This document shows, in pieces, positions 1 through 7,754 of a DNA stretch of 64,000 nt. Position numbers and translations under genes: made by a program. The stretch's first letter is position 1, and each line of letters starts with the position of its first letter. The notes beneath the pieces are model-generated. The model was given only the letters and a program-made list of their open reading frames with translations. It did not search any database and was not told the origin of the DNA. Origin of the DNA: Streptomyces antnestii (lineage in GTDB: Bacteria > Actinomycetota > Actinomycetes > Streptomycetales > Streptomycetaceae); NCBI RefSeq assembly GCF_004005495.1, contig NZ_RZYA01000003.1, positions 186,001 through 250,000 on the forward strand, given 5' to 3'.

Positions 1-963
1 CCGGGTCCAGTCCTCGTCCGTCATGGTGCCCGAGCGCATGTGGTGGAGCGCGACCCGTGCCTCCGCGGACAGCAGACGCATCGCGATCTCGTTCCGGCCC
101 ATTTCCAGGGAGAAGATCACGCTGGGCAGGTTGTGCTTGATCGAGGCGGCCCGGGCGAAGTCGAGCGCCAGCGTCGACTTACCCATGGCGGGACGGGCGG
201 CGATGACGATCATCTGGCCGGGGTGCAGACCGTTGGTCAGGGAGTCGAAGTCCGTGAACCCGGTGGGCACGCCGGTCATCTCGCCGCTGCGGGAGCCGAT
301 CGCCTCGATCTCGTCGAGGGCGCCCTCCATGATGTCGCCGAGCGGGAGGTAGTCCTCGCTGGTGCGCTGCTCGGTGACCGCGTAGATCTCGGCCTGCGCG
401 CTGTTCACGATCTCGTCGACGTCGCCGTCGGCCGCGTATCCCATCTGCGTGATGCGCGTGCCCGCCTCGACGAGCCGCCGCAGCACCGCACGCTCGTGGA
501 CGATCTCCGCGTAGTACTCGGCGTTCGCCGCCGTCGGAACCGTCTGGACGAGGGTGTGCAGATACGATGCGCCACCGACCTTGGTGATCTCGCCACGCTT
601 GGTGAGCTCGGCCGCGACCGTGATCGGGTCGGCCGGCTCGCCCTTCGCGTACAGATCGAGGATCGCGGTGAAGATCGTCTCGTGCGCGGGGCGGTAGAAG
701 TCGTGCCCCTTGATCACCTCGACGACGTCGGCGATCGCGTCCTTGGACAGGAGCATGCCACCGAGGACGGACTGCTCGGCATCGAGATCCTGGGGCGGAA
801 CCCGCTCGAAGGACGGGGCTCCGTCGTCCCAGCCGCCGTCACCACCCCGGTCGTGCTGCTCCTCGCGCCCCCGCCCACCGTTGCGGCGCTGGCGGGAGGC
901 GGGCAGACGGTCGCTGGGACCGCTGTCGGCCCAGGGGTCGTCCAAAGGCTCGGAGATACTCAC
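1..963 (-). CDS. dnaB: Replicative DNA helicase DnaB (5' part, 321 codons)
   Basis: Hexameric 5'-3' helicase that unwinds DNA at the replication fork. The gene runs off the left edge, so only residues 1-321 are visible. GTG start at 963 with a GGAGGAGG ribosome site just upstream. The N-terminal collar domain is followed by the RecA-like ATPase domain, whose P-loop (ARPAMGKST) lies near residue 254 and is followed by FSLEMGR, as expected for DnaB. A disordered Arg/Gly-rich leader of about 45 residues precedes the conserved PPQDLDAEQSVLGGML segment, as in other streptomycetes. No intein interrupts the P-loop. Whether one occurs further downstream cannot be seen. Confidence 0.97.
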   Translation of the reverse strand, partial: MSISEPLDDPWADSGPSDRLPASRQRRNGGRGREEQHDRGGDGGWDDGAPSFERVPPQDLDAEQSVLGGMLLSKDAIADVVEVIKGHDFYRPAHETIFTAILDLYAKGEPADPITVAAELTKRGEITKVGGASYLHTLVQTVPTAANAEYYAEIVHERAVLRRLVEAGTRITQMGYAADGDVDEIVNSAQAEIYAVTEQRTSEDYLPLGDIMEGALDEIEAIGSRSGEMTGVPTGFTDFDSLTNGLHPGQMIVIAARPAMGKSTLALDFARAASIKHNLPSVIFSLEMGRNEIAMRLLSAEARVALHHMRSGTMTDEDWTR

Positions 964-1421
964 CGGGCCACCTCCTCCAGTCCGCCGAGCGGACCTCGCC
1001 GTGCCCTCTTTCTTACGGCACGACACTGACAAATACGGGGCCCGACTCCGGTTCTGACGCGTCGGTTTTGCGAGGTTTCCGAGGCCTGAGGTCGTGGCGG
1101 GCGCCGCACCACGGTAGGCCCCTCGGCACCTTCAGCCAATCTGGTTATCCACAGGCGGTGTGGATGAAGGGCCTCTCGCTGTGGAGAACTCCGCAAAACC
1201 TGTGCACGACTCGGTGGACAGCCCTGTGAACAAGCACTCAAGCGCGCCGAAGAAACGTGCCTGACCTGCAATTTTCCCGTCCACCGGCTGTGCAGGAAAA
1301 ATACTTTCCCGGACAGCCCAAGATCGTCGCGCAGCGTGCTCCGCGCCACGCCGGAGGGACTCAGAAGTAAGGGTCCTAGAGCGGTTGCATCTCTTACCTG
1401 TGGAAGATTACATTGGGGCTC
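964..1421. other. Divergent intergenic region dnaB / MATE gene
   Basis: A 458-bp gene-free stretch between divergently transcribed dnaB and the MATE gene. It is more AT-rich than its flanks and holds DnaA-box-like words: TTATCCACA at 1145-1153, and further GTGGA-containing words between 1160 and 1230. A regulatory link between DnaA and dnaB transcription is inference only. I see no small gene or RNA here. Confidence 0.5.
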
Positions 1422-2759
1422 ATGACACAGGCCCCCGCGGCGTCCAAGGCCACCCGGCGTCGGCATGACCGCGAGATCGTCGCGCTGGCCGTCCCCGCCT
1501 TCGGCGCGCTCGTCGCCGAGCCGCTTTTCGTGATGGCCGACAGCGCCATCGTCGGCCATCTGGGCACCTCCCAACTGGCCGGTCTCGCTGTCGCCTCGTC
1601 CCTCCTGATGACCGCGGTCAGTGTCTTCGTCTTCCTGGCCTACGCGACCACCGCCGCCGTGGCCCGCCGCGTCGGAGCCGGCGATCTCCAGTCCGCGATC
1701 CGCCAGGGCATGGACGGAATCTGGCTCGCGCTGCTGCTCGGCGCCGCGGTCATAGCCATGGTCATGCCCACCGCTCCCGCACTCGTCGACCTGTTCGGCG
1801 CCTCGCACACCGCGGCCCCCTACGCGATCACCTATCTGCGGGTCTCGTCGCTCGGCATCCCGGCCATGCTCGTCGTCCTGGCCGCGACCGGTGTCCTGCG
1901 CGGCCTCCAGGACACCAAGACTCCGCTCTATGTCGCGGTCGGCGGCTTCGTCGCCAACGGCGCGCTCAACGCAGGCCTCGTCTACGGCGCCCACCTGGGA
2001 ATCGCCGGATCCGCCTGGGGAACCGTCATCGCCCAGGTCGGCATGGCCGCGGTCTATCTGTACGTCGTGATCCGCGGCGCCCGCCGCCACGGCGCTTCCC
2101 TCAAACCCGACGCCGCCGGCATCCGAGCCTGCGCCCAGGCAGGCGCACCGCTACTCGTCCGCACCCTCTCGCTGCGCGCCATCCTCATGATCGCCACTGC
2201 GGTCGCCGCACGGCTCGGAGACGCGGACATCGCGGCACACCAGATCATCATCTCCCTGTGGAGCCTGCTGGCCTTCGCCCTCGACGCCATCGCCATCGCG
2301 GGCCAAGCCATCATCGGGCGCTATCTCGGAGCAGACGACGCTCAGGGCGCACGCGACGCCTGCCGCCGCATGGTCCAGTGGGGCATTGCCGCGGGAGTCG
2401 TCCTCGGACTCCTGGTGATCGTCTCCCGACCGCTCTACGTCCCGCTGTTCACGAATGATCCTGCCGTACAGAACACGGCACTCCCCGCGCTCCTGATGGT
2501 GGCGCTCTCGCAGCCCATCTGCGGCATCGTCTTCGTCCTCGACGGAGTCCTGATGGGAGCGGGCGACGGTCCGTACCTCGCCGGGGCCATGCTCGTCACC
2601 CTGGCGGTCTTCACGCCGGTCGCCCTGTTGGTGCCGGTGTTCGGCGGAGGGCTGACCATGCTGTGGGGCGCGATGACGCTGATGATGACCGTACGGATGC
2701 TGACCCTGTGGCTGCGCTCGCGCTCCGGCCGCTGGATCGTCACCGGCGCCACACGCTGA
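1422..2759 (+). CDS. MATE family efflux transporter (DinF-like)
   Basis: Integral membrane antiporter of the multidrug and toxic compound extrusion superfamily, 445 residues, with about 12 hydrophobic segments. The N-terminal region AVPAFGALVAEPLFVMADSA and the later TGVLRGLQDTKTPL are typical of the DinF/NorM-like branch. The substrate cannot be read from sequence. The ATG at 1422 is chosen because MTQAP... looks like the family start; an in-frame TTG at 1413 has a similar weak ribosome site (GGAAGA). It is divergent from dnaB and convergent with the rpsF operon, from which it is separated by a parS and a strong hairpin. Confidence 0.9.
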   Translation: MTQAPAASKATRRRHDREIVALAVPAFGALVAEPLFVMADSAIVGHLGTSQLAGLAVASSLLMTAVSVFVFLAYATTAAVARRVGAGDLQSAIRQGMDGIWLALLLGAAVIAMVMPTAPALVDLFGASHTAAPYAITYLRVSSLGIPAMLVVLAATGVLRGLQDTKTPLYVAVGGFVANGALNAGLVYGAHLGIAGSAWGTVIAQVGMAAVYLYVVIRGARRHGASLKPDAAGIRACAQAGAPLLVRTLSLRAILMIATAVAARLGDADIAAHQIIISLWSLLAFALDAIAIAGQAIIGRYLGADDAQGARDACRRMVQWGIAAGVVLGLLVIVSRPLYVPLFTNDPAVQNTALPALLMVALSQPICGIVFVLDGVLMGAGDGPYLAGAMLVTLAVFTPVALLVPVFGGGLTMLWGAMTLMMTVRMLTLWLRSRSGRWIVTGATR

Positions 2760-2770
2760 TCCCGTTTCCC

Positions 2771-2816
2771 CACGAACACGCGCGGACCCGATTCCTCACG
2801 AACACGCGCGGACCCG
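2771..2816. repeat. 20-bp perfect direct repeat, two copies
   Basis: The 20-bp word starting CACGAACACG occurs at 2771-2790 and again at 2797-2816, with a 26-bp period. The second copy ends on the first base of the parS at 2816. It lies immediately after the MATE stop codon and shows no coding signature. Confidence 0.85.
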
Positions 2817-2829
2817 TTTCACGTGAAAC
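2816..2829. other. parS centromere site (perfect)
   Basis: Exact GTTTCACGTGAAAC, the 14-bp ParB-binding palindrome of Streptomyces. Located between the MATE gene and rplI, and followed directly by an array of half-sites. Confidence 0.93.
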
Positions 2830-2912
2830 GGTGAAACCGCGAGCTGTGAAACCGCGAATTGTGGAACAACAAGCCGTGAGACCCCGAAGCGTGAGGTCAC
2901 GAACCGTGAAAC
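2823..2912 (+). repeat. Array of parS half-sites with 15-bp period
   Basis: The right half of the parS, GTGAAAC, starts at 2823 and recurs exactly or in degraded form at 2831, 2846, 2861 (GTGGAAC), 2876 (GTGAGAC), 2891 (GTGAGGT) and 2906 (GTGAAAC). From 2831 on, the spacing is exactly 15 bp in all five steps. The intervening bases are also related (CCGCGAGCT, CCGCGAATT, CCCCGAAGC). This is a degenerate tandem repeat whose conserved core equals half a ParB site. Function is unknown. Confidence 0.8.
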
Positions 2913-2913
2913 A

Positions 2914-2947
2914 CGTTGGGCCGCACCCCGAGGGGTGCGGCCCAACG
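2914..2947. terminator. Bidirectional terminator, MATE gene / rplI
   Basis: A perfect 16-bp stem (2914-2929 with 2932-2947) with a two-base loop, followed by TTTT on the plus strand. It sits between convergent genes and can end both transcripts. Confidence 0.88.
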
Positions 2948-2976
2948 TTTTGCTTCAGCTCTGCCAAGCGCAGTGC

Positions 2977-3423
2977 TTAGGCGGAGACGACCTCGACGCT
3001 GACCTTGGCGGCAACCTCGGGGTGCAGACGCACGGTCGCCTCGTGGGCGCCCAGCGTCTTGATCGCCGAACCAAGCTCGACACGACGCTTGTCGACCTTC
3101 GGGCCACCCGCGGTCTCGATCGCCGAAGCGACGTCGGCCTGGGTGACGGAGCCGAAGAGACGACCGGCGTCGCCGGAGCGGACGGCCAGACGGACCTTGA
3201 CACCCTCGAGGCGGGCCTTGATCTCGTTGGCCTGCTCGATGGTCGCGATCTCGTGGATCTTGCGGGCGCGGCGGATCTGCGCCACGTCCTGCTCGCCACC
3301 CTTGGTCCAGCGGATCGCGAAACCACGCGGGACCAGGTAGTTGCGGGCGTACCCGTCCTTGACGTCGACGACGTCGCCGGCGGTGCCGAGGCCAGAGACC
3401 TCGTGGGTCAGGATGATCTTCAT
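2977..3423 (-). CDS. rplI: 50S ribosomal protein L9
   Basis: A 148-residue large-subunit protein that binds 23S rRNA. The N-terminus [19 protein letters not shown] and the following [15 protein letters not shown] are the L9 signature. The length is normal. It is the last gene of the rpsF-ssb-rpsR-rplI operon, 18 bp after rpsR, and is followed by a strong terminator. Confidence 0.98.
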   Translation of the reverse strand: MKIILTHEVSGLGTAGDVVDVKDGYARNYLVPRGFAIRWTKGGEQDVAQIRRARKIHEIATIEQANEIKARLEGVKVRLAVRSGDAGRLFGSVTQADVASAIETAGGPKVDKRRVELGSAIKTLGAHEATVRLHPEVAAKVSVEVVSA

Positions 3424-3441
3424 TAGTCGGTCACCCTTTCC

Positions 3442-3678
3442 TTATCGCGCGGTGGACGTGTAGGGCAGCAGCGCCATCTCACGGCTGTTCTTCACGGCCG
3501 TGGCGACGTCACGCTGGTGCTGGGTGCAGTTGCCGGTCACGCGGCGGGCACGGATCTTGCCGCGGTCGGAAATGAACTTCCGCAGCATGTTCGTGTCCTT
3601 GTAGTCCACGTACGTGACCTTGTCCTTGCAGAAAGCGCAGACCTTCTTCTTAGGCTTGCGCACAGGCGGCTTCGCCAT
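3442..3678 (-). CDS. rpsR: 30S ribosomal protein S18 (zinc-binding form)
   Basis: A 78-residue small-subunit protein that pairs with S6 on 16S rRNA. It carries CAFC near the N-terminus and CTQH further on, the set of ligands of the zinc-containing (C+) S18 type. Many actinomycetes also encode a cysteine-free paralogue in a zinc-uptake-regulated cluster, so this copy would be the zinc-replete form (family knowledge). It lies between ssb and rplI in the operon. Confidence 0.98.
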   Translation of the reverse strand: MAKPPVRKPKKKVCAFCKDKVTYVDYKDTNMLRKFISDRGKIRARRVTGNCTQHQRDVATAVKNSREMALLPYTSTAR

Positions 3679-3735
3679 GGTGTTTCTCCTGTGTGATCAA
3701 GAAGTGTGGGTGCGGCCCACCCTTGGCCCTGAGGC

Positions 3736-4335
3736 CTAGAAGGGGGGCTCGTCCGAGTAGCCGCCGCCGGAGGAGCCGCCGGAGCTTCCGCCCCAGCCGC
3801 CGCCACCGCCGCCGCCCTGCTGGCCGCCGCCGGCCGGCGCACCGGTCGCCCAGGGGTCGTCGGCGGGAGCACCGCCGCCGCCCTGCTGCTGACCGCCACC
3901 GGAGCCACCGCCCCAGTTGCCGCCGCCCTGCTGGCCGCCGCCACCGCCGTATCCACCCTGGCCGCCCCGGCCCGCGGTCTTGGTGACCTTGGCCGTGGCG
4001 TTCTTCAGGCTGGCGCCGACTTCCTCGACGTCCAGCTCGTAGACCGTGCGCTTGACGCCCTCACGGTCTTCGTAGGACCGCTGCTTCAGCCGGCCCTGCA
4101 CGATGACGCGCATGCCTCGCTGGAGCGACTCCGCGACGTTCTCCGCCGCCTGACGCCAGACCGAGCAGGTGAGGAAGAGGCTCTCGCCGTCCTTCCACTC
4201 ATTGGTCTGGCGGTCGAAGGTGCGGGGGGTGGACGCGACACGGAACTTCGCGACCGCCGCACCGGACGGGGTGAAGCGCAGCTCGGGGTCGTCGACAAGA
4301 TTGCCGACGACCGTGATGACGGTCTCGCCTGCCAT
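3736..4335 (-). CDS. ssb: Single-stranded DNA-binding protein SSB
   Basis: Protects single-stranded DNA and recruits repair and replication partners. 199 residues: an OB-fold domain (about 1-120, starting [20 protein letters not shown]), a long Gly/Gln-rich linker (about 120-190) and the acidic tip DEPPF that partners bind. It follows rpsF by 75 bp with a GAGAGGTTCCCCC leader. It is probably the essential SsbA; Streptomyces has a second, sporulation-linked SSB elsewhere. Confidence 0.97.
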   Translation of the reverse strand: MAGETVITVVGNLVDDPELRFTPSGAAVAKFRVASTPRTFDRQTNEWKDGESLFLTCSVWRQAAENVAESLQRGMRVIVQGRLKQRSYEDREGVKRTVYELDVEEVGASLKNATAKVTKTAGRGGQGGYGGGGGQQGGGNWGGGSGGGQQQGGGGAPADDPWATGAPAGGGQQGGGGGGGWGGSSGGSSGGGYSDEPPF

Positions 4336-4410
4336 GGGGGAACCTCTCGGCGGGTTTGCTGCTGGCTGCTTGCTGCTACTCGAAACCCGAGTGCCGCTGA
4401 GCTAGGAAGC

Positions 4411-4701
4411 TCAGTGGGTCTCGGGACGGAGGACCTTGGTCCGGAGGACCGACTCGTTCAGGTTCATCTGGCGGTCGAGCTCCTTGACGACCGCAGGCTC
4501 GGCCTGCAGGTCGATGACCGAGTAGATGCCCTCGGGCTTCTTCTTGATCTCGTACGAGAGACGACGACGGCCCCAGGTGTCGACCTTCTCAACCTTTCCG
4601 TTGGCCTCGCGGACAACGGAGAGGAAGTTCTCGATCAGCGGGGAGACAGCGCGCTCCTCGAGATCGGGGTCGAGGATGACCATCACTTCGTAGTGACGCA
4701 T
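4411..4701 (-). CDS. rpsF: 30S ribosomal protein S6
   Basis: A 96-residue small-subunit protein, partner of S18. The frame stays open to 4794, but the ATG at 4701 ([16 protein letters not shown]) is preceded by the strong ribosome site AAAGGAGGTGGG (4708-4719) and matches the family N-terminus. It is the first gene of the S6-SSB-S18-L9 operon. Confidence 0.98.
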   Translation of the reverse strand: MRHYEVMVILDPDLEERAVSPLIENFLSVVREANGKVEKVDTWGRRRLSYEIKKKPEGIYSVIDLQAEPAVVKELDRQMNLNESVLRTKVLRPETH

Positions 4702-4966
4702 GTGGAACCCACCTCCTTTGGACTCAGCGGCCACGGTCGTTCCGTGGCAGGAGGGTCGTGATGCGTACGCAACGGTATCGGCCGCCACTGACAATCGGGC
4801 CCCGCTGGCGGGGATCCCTGATCAGGGCATGAGCAGACACCGGTGCAGACGTAACAGACTACCCGCACCACGGCTTCGGGTTGAAATCCGCCCGAGGGAG
4901 GGCACAATCTGTACACATCGGGTGTGTATGGCGCTACGATGCGCCGCCTTCCGCAGGAGGTGCCCC

Positions 4967-5281
4967 ATGGCACAGGCAATGCGACCCAACACCGCGACAT
5001 CTCTCTTCGCCACGGACGGGAAGCCCCATCCCCTCCAGGACACGCTGCTCGCGGTGACCGTGACGCTCGGGGCGCTCTCCGTCATCTCCTCCATCTTCAG
5101 CAACCTCCACCTCCTCAGCTCCTGGGCTGGGCTCGTGGGCGTCCTGACCGGCCTGTACGGCCAGTTCATCTCGGTGACGACACGGGAGCGCTTCGGTCTC
5201 ATCCTGGGCCTCGGCGCCTCGGCGGTCGGTCTCTTCATCGGCATGGCCCACGGTGGGCTGTTCGGCGGTGTCATCGGCTGA
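4967..5281 (+). CDS. Small membrane protein, function unknown
   Basis: 104 residues with three hydrophobic segments (about 25-48, 50-68 and 80-104). ATG at 4967 behind a strong AGGAGGTG site; upstream in-frame starts are ignored for that reason. It is divergent from rpsF across a 265-bp promoter region and just upstream of femX. I recognise it only as a conserved Streptomyces membrane protein. Its position suggests, but does not prove, an envelope role. Confidence 0.85.
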   Translation: MAQAMRPNTATSLFATDGKPHPLQDTLLAVTVTLGALSVISSIFSNLHLLSSWAGLVGVLTGLYGQFISVTTRERFGLILGLGASAVGLFIGMAHGGLFGGVIG

Positions 5282-5397
5282 CGCGCCGCGAAGCTTGCAT
5301 AGGCCCAGTCAGGGCGCTCGCAGGGCGCAGTAGGCTTCGGCGCGAGAGCCGGAGCCCCTGTACCCATGGGGACACACCAGCCCGAGGAGCGCCCCGA

Positions 5398-6519
5398 ATG
5401 AGCCTGACCCTGAGGACCATCAGCCGAGAGCAGCATCTGGCATACATCCAGAGCCTGCCCTCGGCGAGCCACATGCAGGTCCCGGCATGGGCCGACGTGA
5501 AGGCGGAGTGGCGCTCCGAGAGCCTGGGATGGTTCGACGAGAAGACCGGCGAGATGGTCGGCGCGGGCCTGGTCCTGTACCGCCAACTGCCCAAGATCAA
5601 GCGGTATCTCGCGTATCTCCCCGAGGGCCCGGTCATCAACTGGTTCGCTCCGAACCTGGACGACTGGATGCGTCCGATGCTGGCGCACCTCAAGCAGCAG
5701 GGCGCCTTCTCCGTGAAGATGGGCCCGCCGGTGATCATCCGGCGCTGGGAGGCCACGTCCATCAAGAAGGGCATCCAGGACCCGGACGTCAAGCGTCTGC
5801 GTGACGTCGAGGCCGACTTCATCGAGCCGCGCGCCTTCGAGGTCGCCGACAAGCTGCGCCGCATGGGCTGGCAGCAGGGCGAGGACGGCGGCGCCGGTTT
5901 CGGCGACGTCCAGCCCCGCTACGTCTACCAGGTGCCGCTGGCGAACCGCTCCTTGGAAGAGGTCCACAAGAACTTCAACCAGCTGTGGCGCCGCAACATC
6001 AAGAAGGCCGAGAAGGCCGGCGTCGAGGTCGTCCAGGGCGGCTACCAGGACCTCGCCGAGTGGCAGCGCCTCTACGAGATCACCGCGGTTCGCGACCACT
6101 TCCGGCCGCGCCCGCTGTCCTACTTCGAGCGCATGTGGACGGCCCTCAACAGCGAGGACCCCAACCGCATGCGGCTGTACTTCGCCCGCCACGAGGGCGT
6201 GAACCTGTCGGCGGCGACGATGCTGGTCGTCGGGGGGCACGTCTGGTACTCCTACGGCGCCTCGGACAACATCGGCCGTGAGGTCAGGCCCTCGAACGCG
6301 ATGCAGTGGCGGATGCTCCGCGACGCCTACGCGCTCGGCGCGACGGTCTACGACCTGCGCGGCATCAGCGACTCGCTCGACGAGACGGACCATCTCTTCG
6401 GTCTGATCCAGTTCAAGGTGGGCACGGGCGGGCAGGCTGCCGAGTACCTCGGCGAGTGGGACTTCCCGCTCAACAAGCTGCTGCACAAGGCCCTCGACAT
6501 CTACATGTCGCGGCGCTGA
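5398..6519 (+). CDS. femX: FemX-type aminoacyltransferase (peptidoglycan branching)
   Basis: Fem/MurMN family enzyme that adds an amino acid from aminoacyl-tRNA to the stem peptide of lipid II at the inner face of the membrane. In Streptomyces this is the single glycine used in cross-links (family knowledge). 373 residues from ATG 5398 (GAGGAG upstream). Motifs typical of the family are visible, for example the NFNQLWRRNIKKAEKAG helical arm region and LYFARHEG followed by WYSYGASDN. The neighbouring alanine-racemase-like and PBP genes fit a cell-wall cluster. Confidence 0.9.
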   Translation: MSLTLRTISREQHLAYIQSLPSASHMQVPAWADVKAEWRSESLGWFDEKTGEMVGAGLVLYRQLPKIKRYLAYLPEGPVINWFAPNLDDWMRPMLAHLKQQGAFSVKMGPPVIIRRWEATSIKKGIQDPDVKRLRDVEADFIEPRAFEVADKLRRMGWQQGEDGGAGFGDVQPRYVYQVPLANRSLEEVHKNFNQLWRRNIKKAEKAGVEVVQGGYQDLAEWQRLYEITAVRDHFRPRPLSYFERMWTALNSEDPNRMRLYFARHEGVNLSAATMLVVGGHVWYSYGASDNIGREVRPSNAMQWRMLRDAYALGATVYDLRGISDSLDETDHLFGLIQFKVGTGGQAAEYLGEWDFPLNKLLHKALDIYMSRR

Positions 6520-6639
6520 TCCCCGCCCGGTCGGCCGGGGTGCGCCCGGCCCGGGCGGACCCGGCACAATTCACGTAGCTCCAAAGTTTCTTCAGACCTC
6601 TGACACACCGCAGCCACGAGAAAGGTTCCGGGACCGGCC

Positions 6640-7671
6640 ATGGCGCTCACGCTCTACGTCGACACCGCGCGCTGGCGGGCACACCACAAGCACGTGCTCG
6701 AGCAGTTCCCGGGGATCGTCCCCGTCTGCAAGGGCAACGGCTACGGCTTCGGCCACGAACGGCTCGCGGACGAGGCCACGCGCTTCGGCTCGGACGTCCT
6801 CGCCGTCGGCACGACCTACGAAGCCGCCCGGATCAAGGACTGGTTCAGCGGTGACCTGCTGGTCCTGACCCCGTTCCGGCGGGGCGAGGAGCCCGTGCCC
6901 CTGCCCGACCGTGTGATCCGCTCCGTCTCCTCCGTCGACGGCGTGCACGGCCTCGTCGGCGCCCGCGTCGTCGTCGAGGTGATGTCCTCGATGAAGCGGC
7001 ACGGCGTGAGCGAGCAGGAACTGCCCCTGCTCCACGCCGCCATCGAAGATGTCCGGCTCGAGGGCTTCGCGATCCACCTGCCCCTGGACCGCACCGACGG
7101 CTCGGACGCCGTCGAGGAGGTCATCGGCTGGATGGACCGCCTGCGCGCGGCCAGGCTGCCGCTGCACACGATGTTCGTCAGCCACCTCAAGGCCGAGGAA
7201 CTCGCGCGCCTGCAGCAGCAGTTCCCGCAGACCCGGTTCCGGGCGCGGATCGGCACCAGGCTCTGGCTCGGCGACCACGAGGCGACCGAGTACCGCGGCG
7301 CGATCCTGGACGTCACCCGTGTCGCCAAGGGCGACCGCTTCGGTTACCGCCAGCAGAAGACCGCCTCGGACGGCTGGCTCGTCGTCGTCGCCGGCGGCAC
7401 GTCGCACGGCGTGGGCCTGGAGGCTCCCAAGGCACTGCACGGTGTCATGCCGCGCGCCAAGGGCGTGGCCCGAGCGGGCCTCGCGACCGTGAACCGGAAT
7501 CTGTCGCCGTTCGTCTGGGGCGGCAAGCAGCGCTGGTTCGCGGAGCCCCCGCACATGCAGGTCTCGATCCTCTTCGTCCCGTCCGACGCCCCTGAACCCC
7601 GGGTGGGCGAGGAGCTGGTGGCCCATCTGCGGCACACCACCACGCAGTTCGACCGGATCGTCGACCGCTGA
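6640..7671 (+). CDS. Alanine racemase-like PLP protein (fold type III)
   Basis: 343 residues. The N-terminal barrel resembles alanine racemase: VPVCKGNGYGFG (residues 28-39) places Lys31 at the PLP-binding position of the family VKANAYGHG motif. The C-terminal part is shorter and diverges from true Alr, so racemase activity on alanine is not assured; substrate and reaction are open. ATG 6640 follows GAGAAAGG. It is transcribed after femX with a 120-bp gap and ends at a strong terminator. Confidence 0.75.
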   Translation: MALTLYVDTARWRAHHKHVLEQFPGIVPVCKGNGYGFGHERLADEATRFGSDVLAVGTTYEAARIKDWFSGDLLVLTPFRRGEEPVPLPDRVIRSVSSVDGVHGLVGARVVVEVMSSMKRHGVSEQELPLLHAAIEDVRLEGFAIHLPLDRTDGSDAVEEVIGWMDRLRAARLPLHTMFVSHLKAEELARLQQQFPQTRFRARIGTRLWLGDHEATEYRGAILDVTRVAKGDRFGYRQQKTASDGWLVVVAGGTSHGVGLEAPKALHGVMPRAKGVARAGLATVNRNLSPFVWGGKQRWFAEPPHMQVSILFVPSDAPEPRVGEELVAHLRHTTTQFDRIVDR

Positions 7672-7709
7672 CCACACCCTGCGGACAGCCGGGTCCTGGT
7701 CGTAAACGG

Positions 7710-7742
7710 AAGGGCCGGACACCCTCACGGGGTCCGGCCCTT
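7710..7742. terminator. Terminator between convergent genes
   Basis: An 11-bp perfect GC-rich stem (7710-7720 with 7732-7742) with an 11-base loop lies between the alr-like gene and the minus-strand glycosyltransferase gene. It is probably bidirectional. Confidence 0.8.
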
Positions 7743-7754
7743 CGGCGTGTTCGC

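Noticed and set aside
960..2090. A 376-codon minus-strand frame across the dnaB leader and MATE gene
   Set aside because: Low-complexity Gly/Asp/Glu/Arg translation, antisense to a clear transporter; no ribosome site or conserved motif.
4815..4826. Palindrome CCCTGATCAGGG between rpsF and the small membrane gene
   Set aside because: A 12-bp palindrome occurs easily by chance at this composition and I see no second copy or family link.
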